A stretch of DNA of 41,664 nucleotides, from positions 1-41,664 of the forward strand of contig PNOM01000017.1 of NCBI GenBank assembly GCA_013824835.1, given 5' to 3'. This document shows positions 35,099-41,664 of the stretch, in pieces. Below the pieces are notes generated by a model. It did no database searches. It had not been told where the DNA came from and worked only from the letters and a program-made list of their open reading frames with translations. Position numbers and translations under genes: made by a program. Position 1 is the first letter of the stretch, and the number at the start of each line of letters is the position of its first letter. The DNA comes from Syntrophus sp. (in: bacteria). Lineage in GTDB: Bacteria; Desulfobacterota; Syntrophorhabdia; Syntrophorhabdales; Syntrophorhabdaceae.

Positions 35099-36978
35099 GA
35101 TCTTTTCTCCGCAGTTCGAATCACAATGGCATCGCCGGCAATGGCATCAAAACGGCATATCTCGTAACAGGAACGGCACTTTATACACTTTGATACATCG
35201 AGATTGTGGGGCTCTGACCGGGGCCCCGAAATAGCCCCTGTAGGACAGGCCCTTACACAGGACTGGCAACCCGTACATTTCTCCTTAATAACCCTGTATT
35301 CAATCAGATCTTTGCAGACCGTTGCACGACAGCGCTGATCCTTAATATGTTCGAGATATTCATTCCTGAAATACCGAAGCGTGGTGAGCACAGGGTTCGG
35401 GGCAGTCTGGCCGAGACCGCAGAGGGCGCCTTTTTTTATCGTGTCCCCCAGGGTCCTGAGGGCAAGGAGATCCTCCGGGTTTCCCTCTCCATGGGTAATC
35501 CTGTCAAGTATCTCTACCATGTGACGGGTGCCGACGCGGCATGGGACACATTTGCCGCATGATTCCTTCTGGGTAAAATCAAGGAAATACTTTGCCACGT
35601 CCACGATGCAGGTGTCTTCGTCCATGATGATAAGGCCACCGGACCCCATAATCGAACCGGCTGATGCAAGGGACTCATAATCAACGGGAAGATCGAGAAA
35701 TTCTTCAGACAGGCAGCCTCCTGAAGGCCCTCCGGTCTGGATTGCCTTAAAAGTCTTCTGCACTCCTCCCCCTATTTCAAAGATAATCTCCCTCAGGGTG
35801 GTCCCGAGCTGAACCTCGATAAGACCGGGACGCCGTATCTTTCCCACAAGGGAAAAGGTCTTGGTCCCCCTGTTTCCCTCCTTGCCGAATTTGCTGTACC
35901 ACTCTGCCCCGTTTCGGAGGATATTGGGCAGGGTCCCCAGGGTTTCAACGTTATTGATGATCGTGGGACTTCCGAAAAGTCCTGAGATTGCAGGAAAGGG
36001 CGGACGGGAACGGGGCATTCCCCTTTTCCCTTCAATGGAGCCGATGAGGGCGGTCTCTTCACCGCAGACAAAGGCCCCGGCGCCTTCCTTGATCTTTATA
36101 TCAAAACTGAATCCGGAACCCTGAATGTTTTTACCCAGGAGCCCGTATTCCTTCATCTTATGAATGGCCGTCTTCAGGCGCTCTATGGCAAGGGGATACT
36201 CGGCCCGGATATAGACGATGCCTTTCTGGGCGCCGATTGCATACCCGGCAATGAGCATTCCTTCCAGTACTGCGTGGGGGTCTGACTCAATGAGGGACCT
36301 GTTCATGAACGCCCCGGGGTCACCCTCATCGGCATTGCAGATCAGATACTTCTTTTCTCCGGGAGCTGCCCTGCACACAGTCCATTTTTTAAAAGTGGGA
36401 AATCCTGCACCGCCCCGGCCCCGAAGCCCTGCCTGACGGACAACGCCGATTACATCCTCCGGCGATGCCTTGAGGGCCTTCAAAAAACCCTGGTAACCGT
36501 CAAGGGCAAGATATTGATCAATATCCTCAGGATCGATAAAACCGCAGTTCCTGAGTACGATCCTCACCTGGGGTTTCAGCATGGGAAGATCAAAGAATCT
36601 CGGTATATCGTAAAAGGTATTGGTCCCGAAGTGCCCGAGGGCGAGCTTTGCATGGGGAACGCCCTCCATAAGGTGGGATTTGAGGATCATGGGCAGGGTT
36701 TTTACGGTTACATTGTTATAACTTACCCTGGGTTGACCGGGGAATCGGATATCCACAAGGGGTTCGAGATAACAGGGACCTATGCAGCCCACTTCAACAA
36801 CCCTTGCCTTGATATTATTCTCATTAATAAAGTTGTTGATCCCTGCAATAAGGTCAAGGGCGCCTGCAGCCCTGCCGCACGAGGCAGCCCCCACATAGAT
36901 AACCGGTTCCTTATTTCCCTCATCAAGGGTCTCCCATTTCTTTTTCGCCGTTTCTATCCGTTTCTCTAATTTATTCAT
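35095..36978 (-). CDS. nuoF: NuoF/HydB-like NADH-binding FMN iron-sulfur subunit
   Basis: The 627-residue protein has the long HydB/HndC layout. A thioredoxin-like [2Fe-2S] domain comes first (AASCGRAAGALDL, EVGCIGPCYLEPLVD). The flavin/NADH domain follows (GLRGRGGAGFPTFKKW, CNADEGDPGAFMNRSLIESDPH, GAGAFVCGEETALIGSIEG), then the SLBB domain and the N3-type cluster SCGKCVPCRVGT. The C-terminus carries a two-cluster ferredoxin (CTGCQSCVRACP, CIKCRSCYEICRF). NuoF of respiratory complex I lacks the end domains; their presence is typical of electron-bifurcating hydrogenases and dehydrogenases. It overlaps the NuoE-like gene by 8 bases. Confidence 0.93.
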   Translation of the reverse strand: MNKLEKRIETAKKKWETLDEGNKEPVIYVGAASCGRAAGALDLIAGINNFINENNIKARVVEVGCIGPCYLEPLVDIRFPGQPRVSYNNVTVKTLPMILKSHLMEGVPHAKLALGHFGTNTFYDIPRFFDLPMLKPQVRIVLRNCGFIDPEDIDQYLALDGYQGFLKALKASPEDVIGVVRQAGLRGRGGAGFPTFKKWTVCRAAPGEKKYLICNADEGDPGAFMNRSLIESDPHAVLEGMLIAGYAIGAQKGIVYIRAEYPLAIERLKTAIHKMKEYGLLGKNIQGSGFSFDIKIKEGAGAFVCGEETALIGSIEGKRGMPRSRPPFPAISGLFGSPTIINNVETLGTLPNILRNGAEWYSKFGKEGNRGTKTFSLVGKIRRPGLIEVQLGTTLREIIFEIGGGVQKTFKAIQTGGPSGGCLSEEFLDLPVDYESLASAGSIMGSGGLIIMDEDTCIVDVAKYFLDFTQKESCGKCVPCRVGTRHMVEILDRITHGEGNPEDLLALRTLGDTIKKGALCGLGQTAPNPVLTTLRYFRNEYLEHIKDQRCRATVCKDLIEYRVIKEKCTGCQSCVRACPTGAISGPRSEPHNLDVSKCIKCRSCYEICRFDAIAGDAIVIRTAEKRS

Positions 36979-37420
36979 AGATTTTCAAGAGCTCCGTTAG
37001 TTTGTTGACCGTCATTCTGCTGTATATATCTTGATCCATCTGCACCACAGGAGACAGGGCACAACATCCGAGGCAGGCAACACGTTCCAGGTCAAAACGC
37101 TTATCAGGGGTTGTCTCCCCGCATTCCACGGCAAGTCCCCGTTCAAGCATATCAAGGAGCGTTGCCCCTCCCTGTACATGGCAGGCTGTTCCGAGACAGA
37201 CTTTGATTGAGTGCCGTCCCGGCTCGGTAAACCTGAACTGGGCGTAAAAAGAACTGACCCCGAATATCTGATTTTCCGATATCCGTAAATACCTTGATAT
37301 CATTGAGACTGAATCCGGCGAGATATACCCGTATTCCTTTTGGACACCTTGAAGAACCGGTATCAGTTCGTCCTGTTTCCGGCCATACTGCGTAAGGATA
37401 GCGTCGATCTTTTTAGGCAT
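36971..37420 (-). CDS. nuoE: NuoE/HndA-like [2Fe-2S] subunit
   Basis: ATG at 37420 is taken as start because AGGGG lies about 9 bases before it; a GTG at 37429 is possible. The 149-residue thioredoxin-like protein has the four NuoE cluster ligands, CLGTACHVQGG (C-x4-C) and ACLGCCALSPVVQMD (C-x3-C). N-terminal helices (LIPVLQGVQKEYGYI, SENQIFGVSSFYAQF) are standard. It passes electrons within the NuoEF flavin module. First gene of the five-gene operon, with a promoter and leader listed at 37500-37597. Confidence 0.94.
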   Translation of the reverse strand: MPKKIDAILTQYGRKQDELIPVLQGVQKEYGYISPDSVSMISRYLRISENQIFGVSSFYAQFRFTEPGRHSIKVCLGTACHVQGGATLLDMLERGLAVECGETTPDKRFDLERVACLGCCALSPVVQMDQDIYSRMTVNKLTELLKIYE

Positions 37421-37499
37421 AGAACCCACCCCTGATCCACAAAACCCGTGGAAGATTTTAATCCCTTATTATGTTGTTTTTCATTACTCTAAAAACGCG

Positions 37500-37597
37500 G
37501 TGGAGGGCGGGATGTGCCAAAAGTTTCCTCCACTAAAACTTTAGACTATCTTTACTTATATAATGCTTTTAATCGATGGGTGCGTTCTTGTCAAGAA
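37500..37597 (-). promoter_or_regulatory. Promoter, operator dyad and leader hairpin of the nuoE operon
   Basis: On the minus strand TTGACA (37594-37589), 17 bases, then TAAAAG (37571-37566) make a fair promoter. The perfect dyad TTCTTG-T-CAAGAA (37585-37597) covers the -35 box. The transcript's leader of about 140 bases holds a GTGGAGG/CCTCCAC stem (37500-37506 with 37527-37533) followed by GCGTTTTTAG, resembling an attenuator. No redox-regulator consensus (for example Rex) was recognised. Confidence 0.45.
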
Positions 37598-37668
37598 AAA
37601 CTTTTAGAAATGTATTTTATTTTTTATTGTTGCGGGAATAACCGCCAATAAACCGCTGCCCTCCCATT

Positions 37669-39321
37669 TCAGGCGTCCTGATAGATCCGCAATTTCTGCT
37701 GTGGGTGGATTGTCGATGAATCAAGGCTGTTCCACATCATAAGGTTCTTCACGGTCACGTTATACTTTTGTGAGATCTGTGCAAGCTTTGCCCCCTTTTG
37801 CACGGTATATACAAGAGGTCTCTGTTTTATTTCCTTAAAAAAGACCAGGTTTTGCCCCGGCTTAATCTGCCATCCATTTTTCAGACCATTGCATGTAATT
37901 ACTTGAACAGGCCTTACCCTGAAGCTTTCGCTTATTTCTGTAATTGAATCACCCTTTCTTGCTTTATAGACGATTTTTTCCACCGGGTTCCTGGTGTAGA
38001 TCTTGAGGTTTTTCTGCATAGATATCGCGTCACTCTTTAAACCGTTCCATTTCTTGATGTCGTTTTTCCCTACATTAAAGGCATCTGCAACCATAGCAAG
38101 GGTGTTGCCCTTTTTTGGCGTATAGATAATCGGTTTTGCATTAACTGTTTTAACAATATGCTCATTTTTAGCGGATTTCCTGGCATGGTTCATCTCTTTC
38201 CGGGTTCCCGGTATCTCCTTGTATGTTTCCGGTAACACCCCTTTCCTGCTTGATGTAGTAGTATTGTTTGCCGTCATCACCCCGTCCACACCCTCTTCTT
38301 TAAAGGGGATCGGGCTGAATTTCGGAAAACCGAAGACCTCCGGATTATTGCCGATAATCGCTGCAGCAATGATCTTCGGGGGATATTCACGGGTCTCTCT
38401 TGCAAGACATCCTCTTATATGCCAGAAATTACGCTCCTCAAAGGGGTTATCAATCTTCTTCAGGCAGTAGATGATCTTCCCTTCCCCGCAGTTGTAGGCA
38501 GCCAGGGCCAGGAGGAATGATCTTGGGCCGAAGATTGCTATTAAATCGTGGAAATAATCAACTGCAGCCTTCGTAGATTTGACTGGATCAAGCCTCTCAT
38601 CAATATTGTTGCTCACCTTCAAAGAATAACCCCGTGCGGTTTTTGGCATGAATTGCCACATCCCTAATGCGCCAACACGGCTTTTTGCCCTTTTGTTGAA
38701 CCCTGATTCTATGAATGCAATGTACACCATGTCTTCAGGGATGCCTTTTTCGCTGAATATGCCTTTTACGAGAGGCATGTATTGTGCCGACCTCTTGAGG
38801 GAGGCAGTGATAAATCCTCTGTATTGCGGGTTTGTCTGAAATATCCTTATGTATGCTTTTATTTCATTGAGAAAAATATCCGGAACTTCTTTGCTGTCGT
38901 CGCCGAATTCGAGGAGAAGCCTTTTAAGCTCACTCTCTATAAGCTCATCGTTCCCGATTTTCCTTGAATCTTTCAGCACCTGTTCACTAAGCTGAATCTC
39001 CGGCAGGTCCTTTAAAGTAATCTCGTCTTCATCTATTCCATTGCCATAATAAGGGCGTCCGGCAACAACCTTCTCCCGTTCCTTTTTTGTTGAAGACGGC
39101 AACAGATCGGGTGGCGCAACCCGGGCAGTCTTTACTGTTGTGCGCTCTGTATCAATGTGATTGTTTTGGTAAGTATTGCTGAGGGGTGCGGACCCAGCCG
39201 ACGTCGCTCCTGCTCCTCCGTCCCCTACGCCGGACAGGCGATGGGGAGAAGCACAAGCGCCGAAAAACAATATTGAAACAAGGAGTATAAATGTCTTTAA
39301 GCATGTAGTGACTCTTTCCAT
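37669..39321 (-). CDS. mltD: MltD-type membrane-bound lytic transglycosylase with LysM repeats
   Basis: The 550-residue protein begins with a lipoprotein-like signal, hydrophobic FILLVSILFFGAC with candidate lipidated Cys23. The SLT domain has the catalytic Glu in FIESGFNKRAKSRVGALGMWQ, then MPKTARGYSLKV, DERLDPVKSTKAAVDYF and ALAAYNCGEGKI. Three LysM repeats end the protein, beginning KKGNTLAMVADAFNV, RKGDSITEISESFRV and QKGAKLAQISQKYNV. It should cut peptidoglycan glycan strands from the outer-membrane inner face. It is an isolated single gene. Confidence 0.95.
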   Translation of the reverse strand: MERVTTCLKTFILLVSILFFGACASPHRLSGVGDGGAGATSAGSAPLSNTYQNNHIDTERTTVKTARVAPPDLLPSSTKKEREKVVAGRPYYGNGIDEDEITLKDLPEIQLSEQVLKDSRKIGNDELIESELKRLLLEFGDDSKEVPDIFLNEIKAYIRIFQTNPQYRGFITASLKRSAQYMPLVKGIFSEKGIPEDMVYIAFIESGFNKRAKSRVGALGMWQFMPKTARGYSLKVSNNIDERLDPVKSTKAAVDYFHDLIAIFGPRSFLLALAAYNCGEGKIIYCLKKIDNPFEERNFWHIRGCLARETREYPPKIIAAAIIGNNPEVFGFPKFSPIPFKEEGVDGVMTANNTTTSSRKGVLPETYKEIPGTRKEMNHARKSAKNEHIVKTVNAKPIIYTPKKGNTLAMVADAFNVGKNDIKKWNGLKSDAISMQKNLKIYTRNPVEKIVYKARKGDSITEISESFRVRPVQVITCNGLKNGWQIKPGQNLVFFKEIKQRPLVYTVQKGAKLAQISQKYNVTVKNLMMWNSLDSSTIHPQQKLRIYQDA

Positions 39322-39673
39322 AAGACCTCTGTATAGAGTTATTTAGTATTGTTCATCCCGAATAAGGTATTCAGGATGAAACCTTCACCCCTTGCCGTGG
39401 AGCCCGTCAGCCGGCCGGATGATTTAGCCGATATGCACTAATAGAGACGAATGGAGAGAAATATTTATGCAAGAGCGGCAAATACTATTCGAGAACGTGG
39501 TCTTAATGAAGGTGCGGGAAGGGCAAGTCCCGCGGTTCCGCTAAATCAGGAAAGATATTTAATGGCATCCACTCGGCTGCAATGGATATTTTCGATTTAT
39601 GATGACATTTATTGACATCAAATGCAAAATGTCAGGAAAACATACAAACGCCGCACTTTGAAATTCTATTGGG
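39322..39673. repeat. 352-base gap with near-perfect 29-base hairpin and smaller dyads
   Basis: TTCATCC-c-GAATA (39352-39364) pairs with TATTC-a-GGATGAA (39368-39380) around AGG, 12 pairs with one mismatch, about 30 bases upstream of mltD. GCGGGA/TCCCGC lies at 39514-39533 and TGACATTT/AAATGTCA at 39603-39634. The last could help end the epimerase transcript. No gene was seen. Confidence 0.55.
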
Positions 39674-40096
39674 TCAGTAGCTGCCATCAATTACCTCCGC
39701 GAGCACTCCATGGCATTGTTCCGGATGGAGGAACGCAAAGTATCGGTTCAACTCCCTGGCAAACCGTGGTTTTTGATCAATCAGCCTTGCACCGTTTCTC
39801 TTAAGAAGTCCGAGCGATTCGATAGTGTTATCTACGTTGATGGAGAGTACCATAATCCCTTCGCCGTGTTTATCAATAAACTTCGCAACCTCGCCTGTTC
39901 CATCCATGTCTTCCATGATTTCAAGGGCCGTTTGACCCATCATGTAATAGGCTACGTTTATCTTCTCGTCAGAGTCGGAATAACGCCCATAGACTTCCCA
40001 TCCGAAAGCCTGCCTGAAATCCTCTTCAGCCTTCTTAATATCTTTGACAGCTATACTGATATGGTCAATATAGTTTGCTTTCAGTTTTTCCGGCAT
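39674..40096 (-). CDS. mce: VOC-family protein, methylmalonyl-CoA epimerase-like
   Basis: The 140-residue protein has two betaalpha-betabetabeta VOC modules. Metal-ligand positions are seen in YIDHISIAVKDIKKAE (His12), MGQTALEIMED (Glu59 region), GEGIMVLSINVDN (a methionine stands where MCE has H-I/L) and CHGVLAEVID (late Glu). It would interconvert R and S methylmalonyl-CoA in propionate metabolism, but the altered third ligand block makes other CoA-ester or glyoxalase-like functions possible. GGGAGG lies before the ATG. The acyl-CoA dehydrogenase remnant lies 26 bases upstream on the same strand. Confidence 0.72.
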   Translation of the reverse strand: MPEKLKANYIDHISIAVKDIKKAEEDFRQAFGWEVYGRYSDSDEKINVAYYMMGQTALEIMEDMDGTGEVAKFIDKHGEGIMVLSINVDNTIESLGLLKRNGARLIDQKPRFARELNRYFAFLHPEQCHGVLAEVIDGSY

Positions 40097-40122
40097 TTTT
40101 CCTCCCTGCTTTCACTGGGCAA

Positions 40123-40667
40123 TCAGTAGAGTATCTTCGCGATGGCATTTTTCTGTATTTTGCTGCCTTTTCGTAGCCGTAAAGCATGCTGCCGATGGCC
40201 TGTGCTGCGATCACTATCCTGCCGAGCTCGAATCCATCAAGCACGATTTTCATGCCTTTGCCCCGCTGACCGATTACATAATCTTTTGGTATGTGAAAAT
40301 CACTGAAAACAAGCTCTCCCGATGTCGTTGTATTGATGCCCATCTTCCTGCCAAGGTCGTTTATCTCAAAGCGCCTGGGACCGTTTGTGTCGATCAGCTC
40401 CTTGTCAAAAAGCATCGCAGTGAGACCGCTTTCATCTTTTGCAAGGAGTGTGTAGAAATCGGCATACCCAGCATTTGTCGTGAATACTTTTGAGCCGTTC
40501 ACTGTGAAGAAATCTTCTTTATCCTCCATTCTTGTCTTCAGGCTGCCAATATCGCTGCCGCTGTCCGGCTCTGTAACGCTTATTGCGGAGATGTATCTTC
40601 CTTCTATCATGGGTCGGATATATTGCTCCCTCTGTTCCCTGGTTACGACTGATTTATTGTAACCATA
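40123..40667 (-). pseudogene. Acyl-CoA dehydrogenase remnant with internal deletion
   Basis: The frame from 40667 encodes VTREQREQYIRPMIEG and ISVTEPDSGSDIGSLKT, then FTVNGSKVFTTNAG and DGFELGRIVIAAQAIGSMLYGYEKAAKY, all typical middle-domain ACAD sequence. The first 110 or so residues are missing, with an in-frame TGA at 40670-40668. After AAKYRK the frame no longer matches, but the +1 frame reads GSKIQKNAIAKILY and stops at 40123, which is the usual ACAD C-terminus (GTSEIQKN-like). About 120 residues between the two blocks are gone. The gene is thus 5'-truncated, internally deleted and frameshifted, and should be inactive. Confidence 0.85.
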
Positions 40668-41119
40668 TCAGCAAATTTCTTCTATCTAATTTTTCCATTG
40701 GAAAACACAGAACGAGTTTTTTATTTCTTTAATATTCACATATAGCCTAAAAACTGTATTTTCAATCAATAGATTCCTCGATGCTCTGCTTCGCGGGTAA
40801 CCATATTCCCTCGCCCCTCGCGAGAGGGTAGAGCCTGCCCCGTACTTGATACTGGGGTGAGGGGGCGTAATCATGTTCCTCATTCCGCTGATACCTCGCA
40901 GCACTGCTGCAGGTAGTTGATTCCTCCTCTTTCTCGATTATTAAAAGCCAGTCTCTAAACACAGACCTAATGGTTGTCTCTAAATGGCAAGGACCTATGG
41001 GATAAAACGAACTCATCCACCAGGTCGTGCAGTAACATGATCCGGGTACATGAGTTACACTCCGATTCAGGGTCCGCCACTTTATTTTGTGAAGAGTGAG
41101 TAAGTGCAGTTGCTCCTTC
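40668..41119. repeat. Gene-free stretch with palindromic repeat unit
   Basis: No gene is supported between the ACAD remnant and higA. Around 40770-40860 lies a REP-like unit: CCCTC-GCGA-GAGGG (40815-40828) and CCCC-g-TAC-ttga...GTA-like-GGGG pairing (40838-40857), flanked by GGTTACCCGCGAAGCAGAGC on the minus strand. I recall similar units in intergenic repeats of related genomes, but cannot verify this. 40870-41119 shows nothing recognisable. Confidence 0.5.
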
Positions 41120-41174
41120 GTTTTTTGCAACTTTAGCCGGAGCGTTAGTGATCGGCTCCAACAACTGGTTGGGC
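41120..41174 (-). other. Degenerate integron attC-like sequence
   Basis: Reading the minus strand, GCCCAAC (41174-41168) fits the R-Y-Y-Y-A-A-C attC core. CAGTTGTTGG then AGCCG (41157-41153) pairs with CGGCT (41139-41135), followed by AAAGTTGC. The order core, L'' with AGCCG, loop, CGGCT-AA resembles cassette attC sites. The partner core G-T-T-R-R-R-Y is not found where expected, so the site is degenerate or coincidental. The end of higA is translated from it (QPVVGADH). Confidence 0.38.
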
Positions 41175-41468
41175 AACATATGAAGACCAGGGTTTGATCT
41201 TCATTAACGATGGACCAAGGGTACGCTCTGCAACCTCTGTGTCGTGGGCAACCTGAGCACGTAACCAATAGCCATTAGATAGCCCAAAGAACCGACACAA
41301 CCGTAAATCGGTATCAGCGGTAATTGAACGCTTACCCGTAACGATCTCGCTGATACGTTGAGCGGGAACGCCAATTTCCTTGGCCAAACGATACTGGCTG
41401 ACAGACATGGGCTTCAGAAATTCCTCTAAAAGAATTTCGCCGGGAGTAATGGGTTCAAGTTTTTTCAT
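41145..41468 (-). CDS. higA: HigA-type antitoxin
   Basis: The 107-residue protein opens KLEPITPGEILLEEFLKPMSV and continues QYRLAKEIGVPAQRISEIVTGKRSITADTDLRLCRFFGLSNGYWL, the standard HigA/VapI helix-turn-helix. HigA binds its toxin and represses the operon. The last 15 or so residues (from SSYVAQPVVGADH) do not look like HigA and read through the attC-like sequence. AGGAGA precedes the ATG. It follows the truncated higB by 12 bases, toxin first, as usual for HigBA. Confidence 0.9.
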   Translation of the reverse strand: MKKLEPITPGEILLEEFLKPMSVSQYRLAKEIGVPAQRISEIVTGKRSITADTDLRLCRFFGLSNGYWLRAQVAHDTEVAERTLGPSLMKIKPWSSYVAQPVVGADH

Positions 41469-41480
41469 TATGGATTCTCC

Positions 41481-41612
41481 TCAGTGGTAATCAACGATTT
41501 CCACATTTTCTGCACCTCCATCGGTCCAACGAAAGCAGACACGCCACTGATCATTGATACGAATGCTATATTGACCAGAACGATCCCCCTTGTTTCCCCC
41601 GTTTATCCCCAT
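41481..41612 (-). pseudogene. higB: 5'-truncated HigB/RelE-like toxin remnant
   Basis: The 43-codon frame encodes KGDRSGQYSIRINDQWRVCF and EIVDYH, the C-terminal half of the short HigB/RelE toxins (compare L-K-G-D-R-x-G-Q-Y-S-I-R-I-N-D-Q-W-R-I-C-F). Upstream of KGDR the frame reads MGINGGN, which does not match toxin sequence, and a stop occurs in frame near 41655. The N-terminal half, about 50 residues, has therefore been replaced. An mRNA-interferase activity is unlikely. Confidence 0.78.
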
Positions 41613-41664
41613 GTACGCTACTATACACCGTCTCCATCGCCTTTCACCGAGTTATTTACTTATT

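Noticed and set aside
40762..41268. 168-codon minus-strand ORF overlapping higA
   Set aside because: It runs through palindromic repeats and out of frame through higA; composition is rich in Cys, Trp and Arg without any motif.

Overview
This window most likely comes from a strictly anaerobic, probably syntrophic or fermentative bacterium of the Desulfobacterota type (Syntrophorhabdus or Syntrophobacterales-like). This is an inference from gene content, not from a marker gene. The indicators are a NuoEFG-plus-Nfn electron-bifurcation cluster, flavodiiron and hemerythrin oxygen/NO defence genes, acyl-CoA ligase, thiolase, acyl-CoA dehydrogenase and methylmalonyl-CoA-epimerase-like genes, and a short ArgA-like acetyltransferase typical of that group. 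No rRNA, tRNA, CRISPR array or complete insertion sequence was seen.

Layout: 1-1500 holds an IS-end-like direct repeat and a membrane SGNH protein. 1514-8757 is one tightly packed minus-strand operon: MetE-like protein, NAD kinase, RecN, GNAT, PmbA and two glycosyltransferases. 9083-13418 is a plus-strand operon (GlcD-like flavoprotein, GlcF-like iron-sulfur protein, acyl-CoA ligase) closed by a strong bidirectional terminator at 13434-13471. Facing it are a thiolase-like enzyme with its DUF35 partner, then MltG and RuvX. 16893-19312 carries a CoA-binding protein, a DUF1016 nuclease and a methyltransferase-like protein. 19569-24301 is purL-purN, with a foldable leader and a foldable 230-base tail.

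24302-30594 is more accessory: an endonuclease/exonuclease/phosphatase-fold gene, an oxygen/NO-defence-like run (ABM protein, hemerythrin, FprA, cupin, SnoaL-like protein), a PIN/AbrB toxin-antitoxin pair, and three unexplained nested-inverted-repeat elements (24366-24595, 25670-25830, 30404-30557).

30595-37420 is the metabolic centrepiece. Five genes overlap end to end (NuoE-, NuoF/HydB-, NuoG-, NfnA- and NfnB-like) and look like one soluble flavin/iron-sulfur complex exchanging electrons between NADH, NADPH and ferredoxin. 37669-39321 is an MltD-type lipoprotein. The right end decays: an epimerase-like gene follows an acyl-CoA dehydrogenase remnant with a large internal deletion, then palindromic repeats, then a HigBA module whose toxin lost its 5' part and whose antitoxin reads into an integron attC-like sequence.

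Best leads for something new are the five-subunit bifurcation cluster, the three structured intergenic elements and the attC-like tail of higA.
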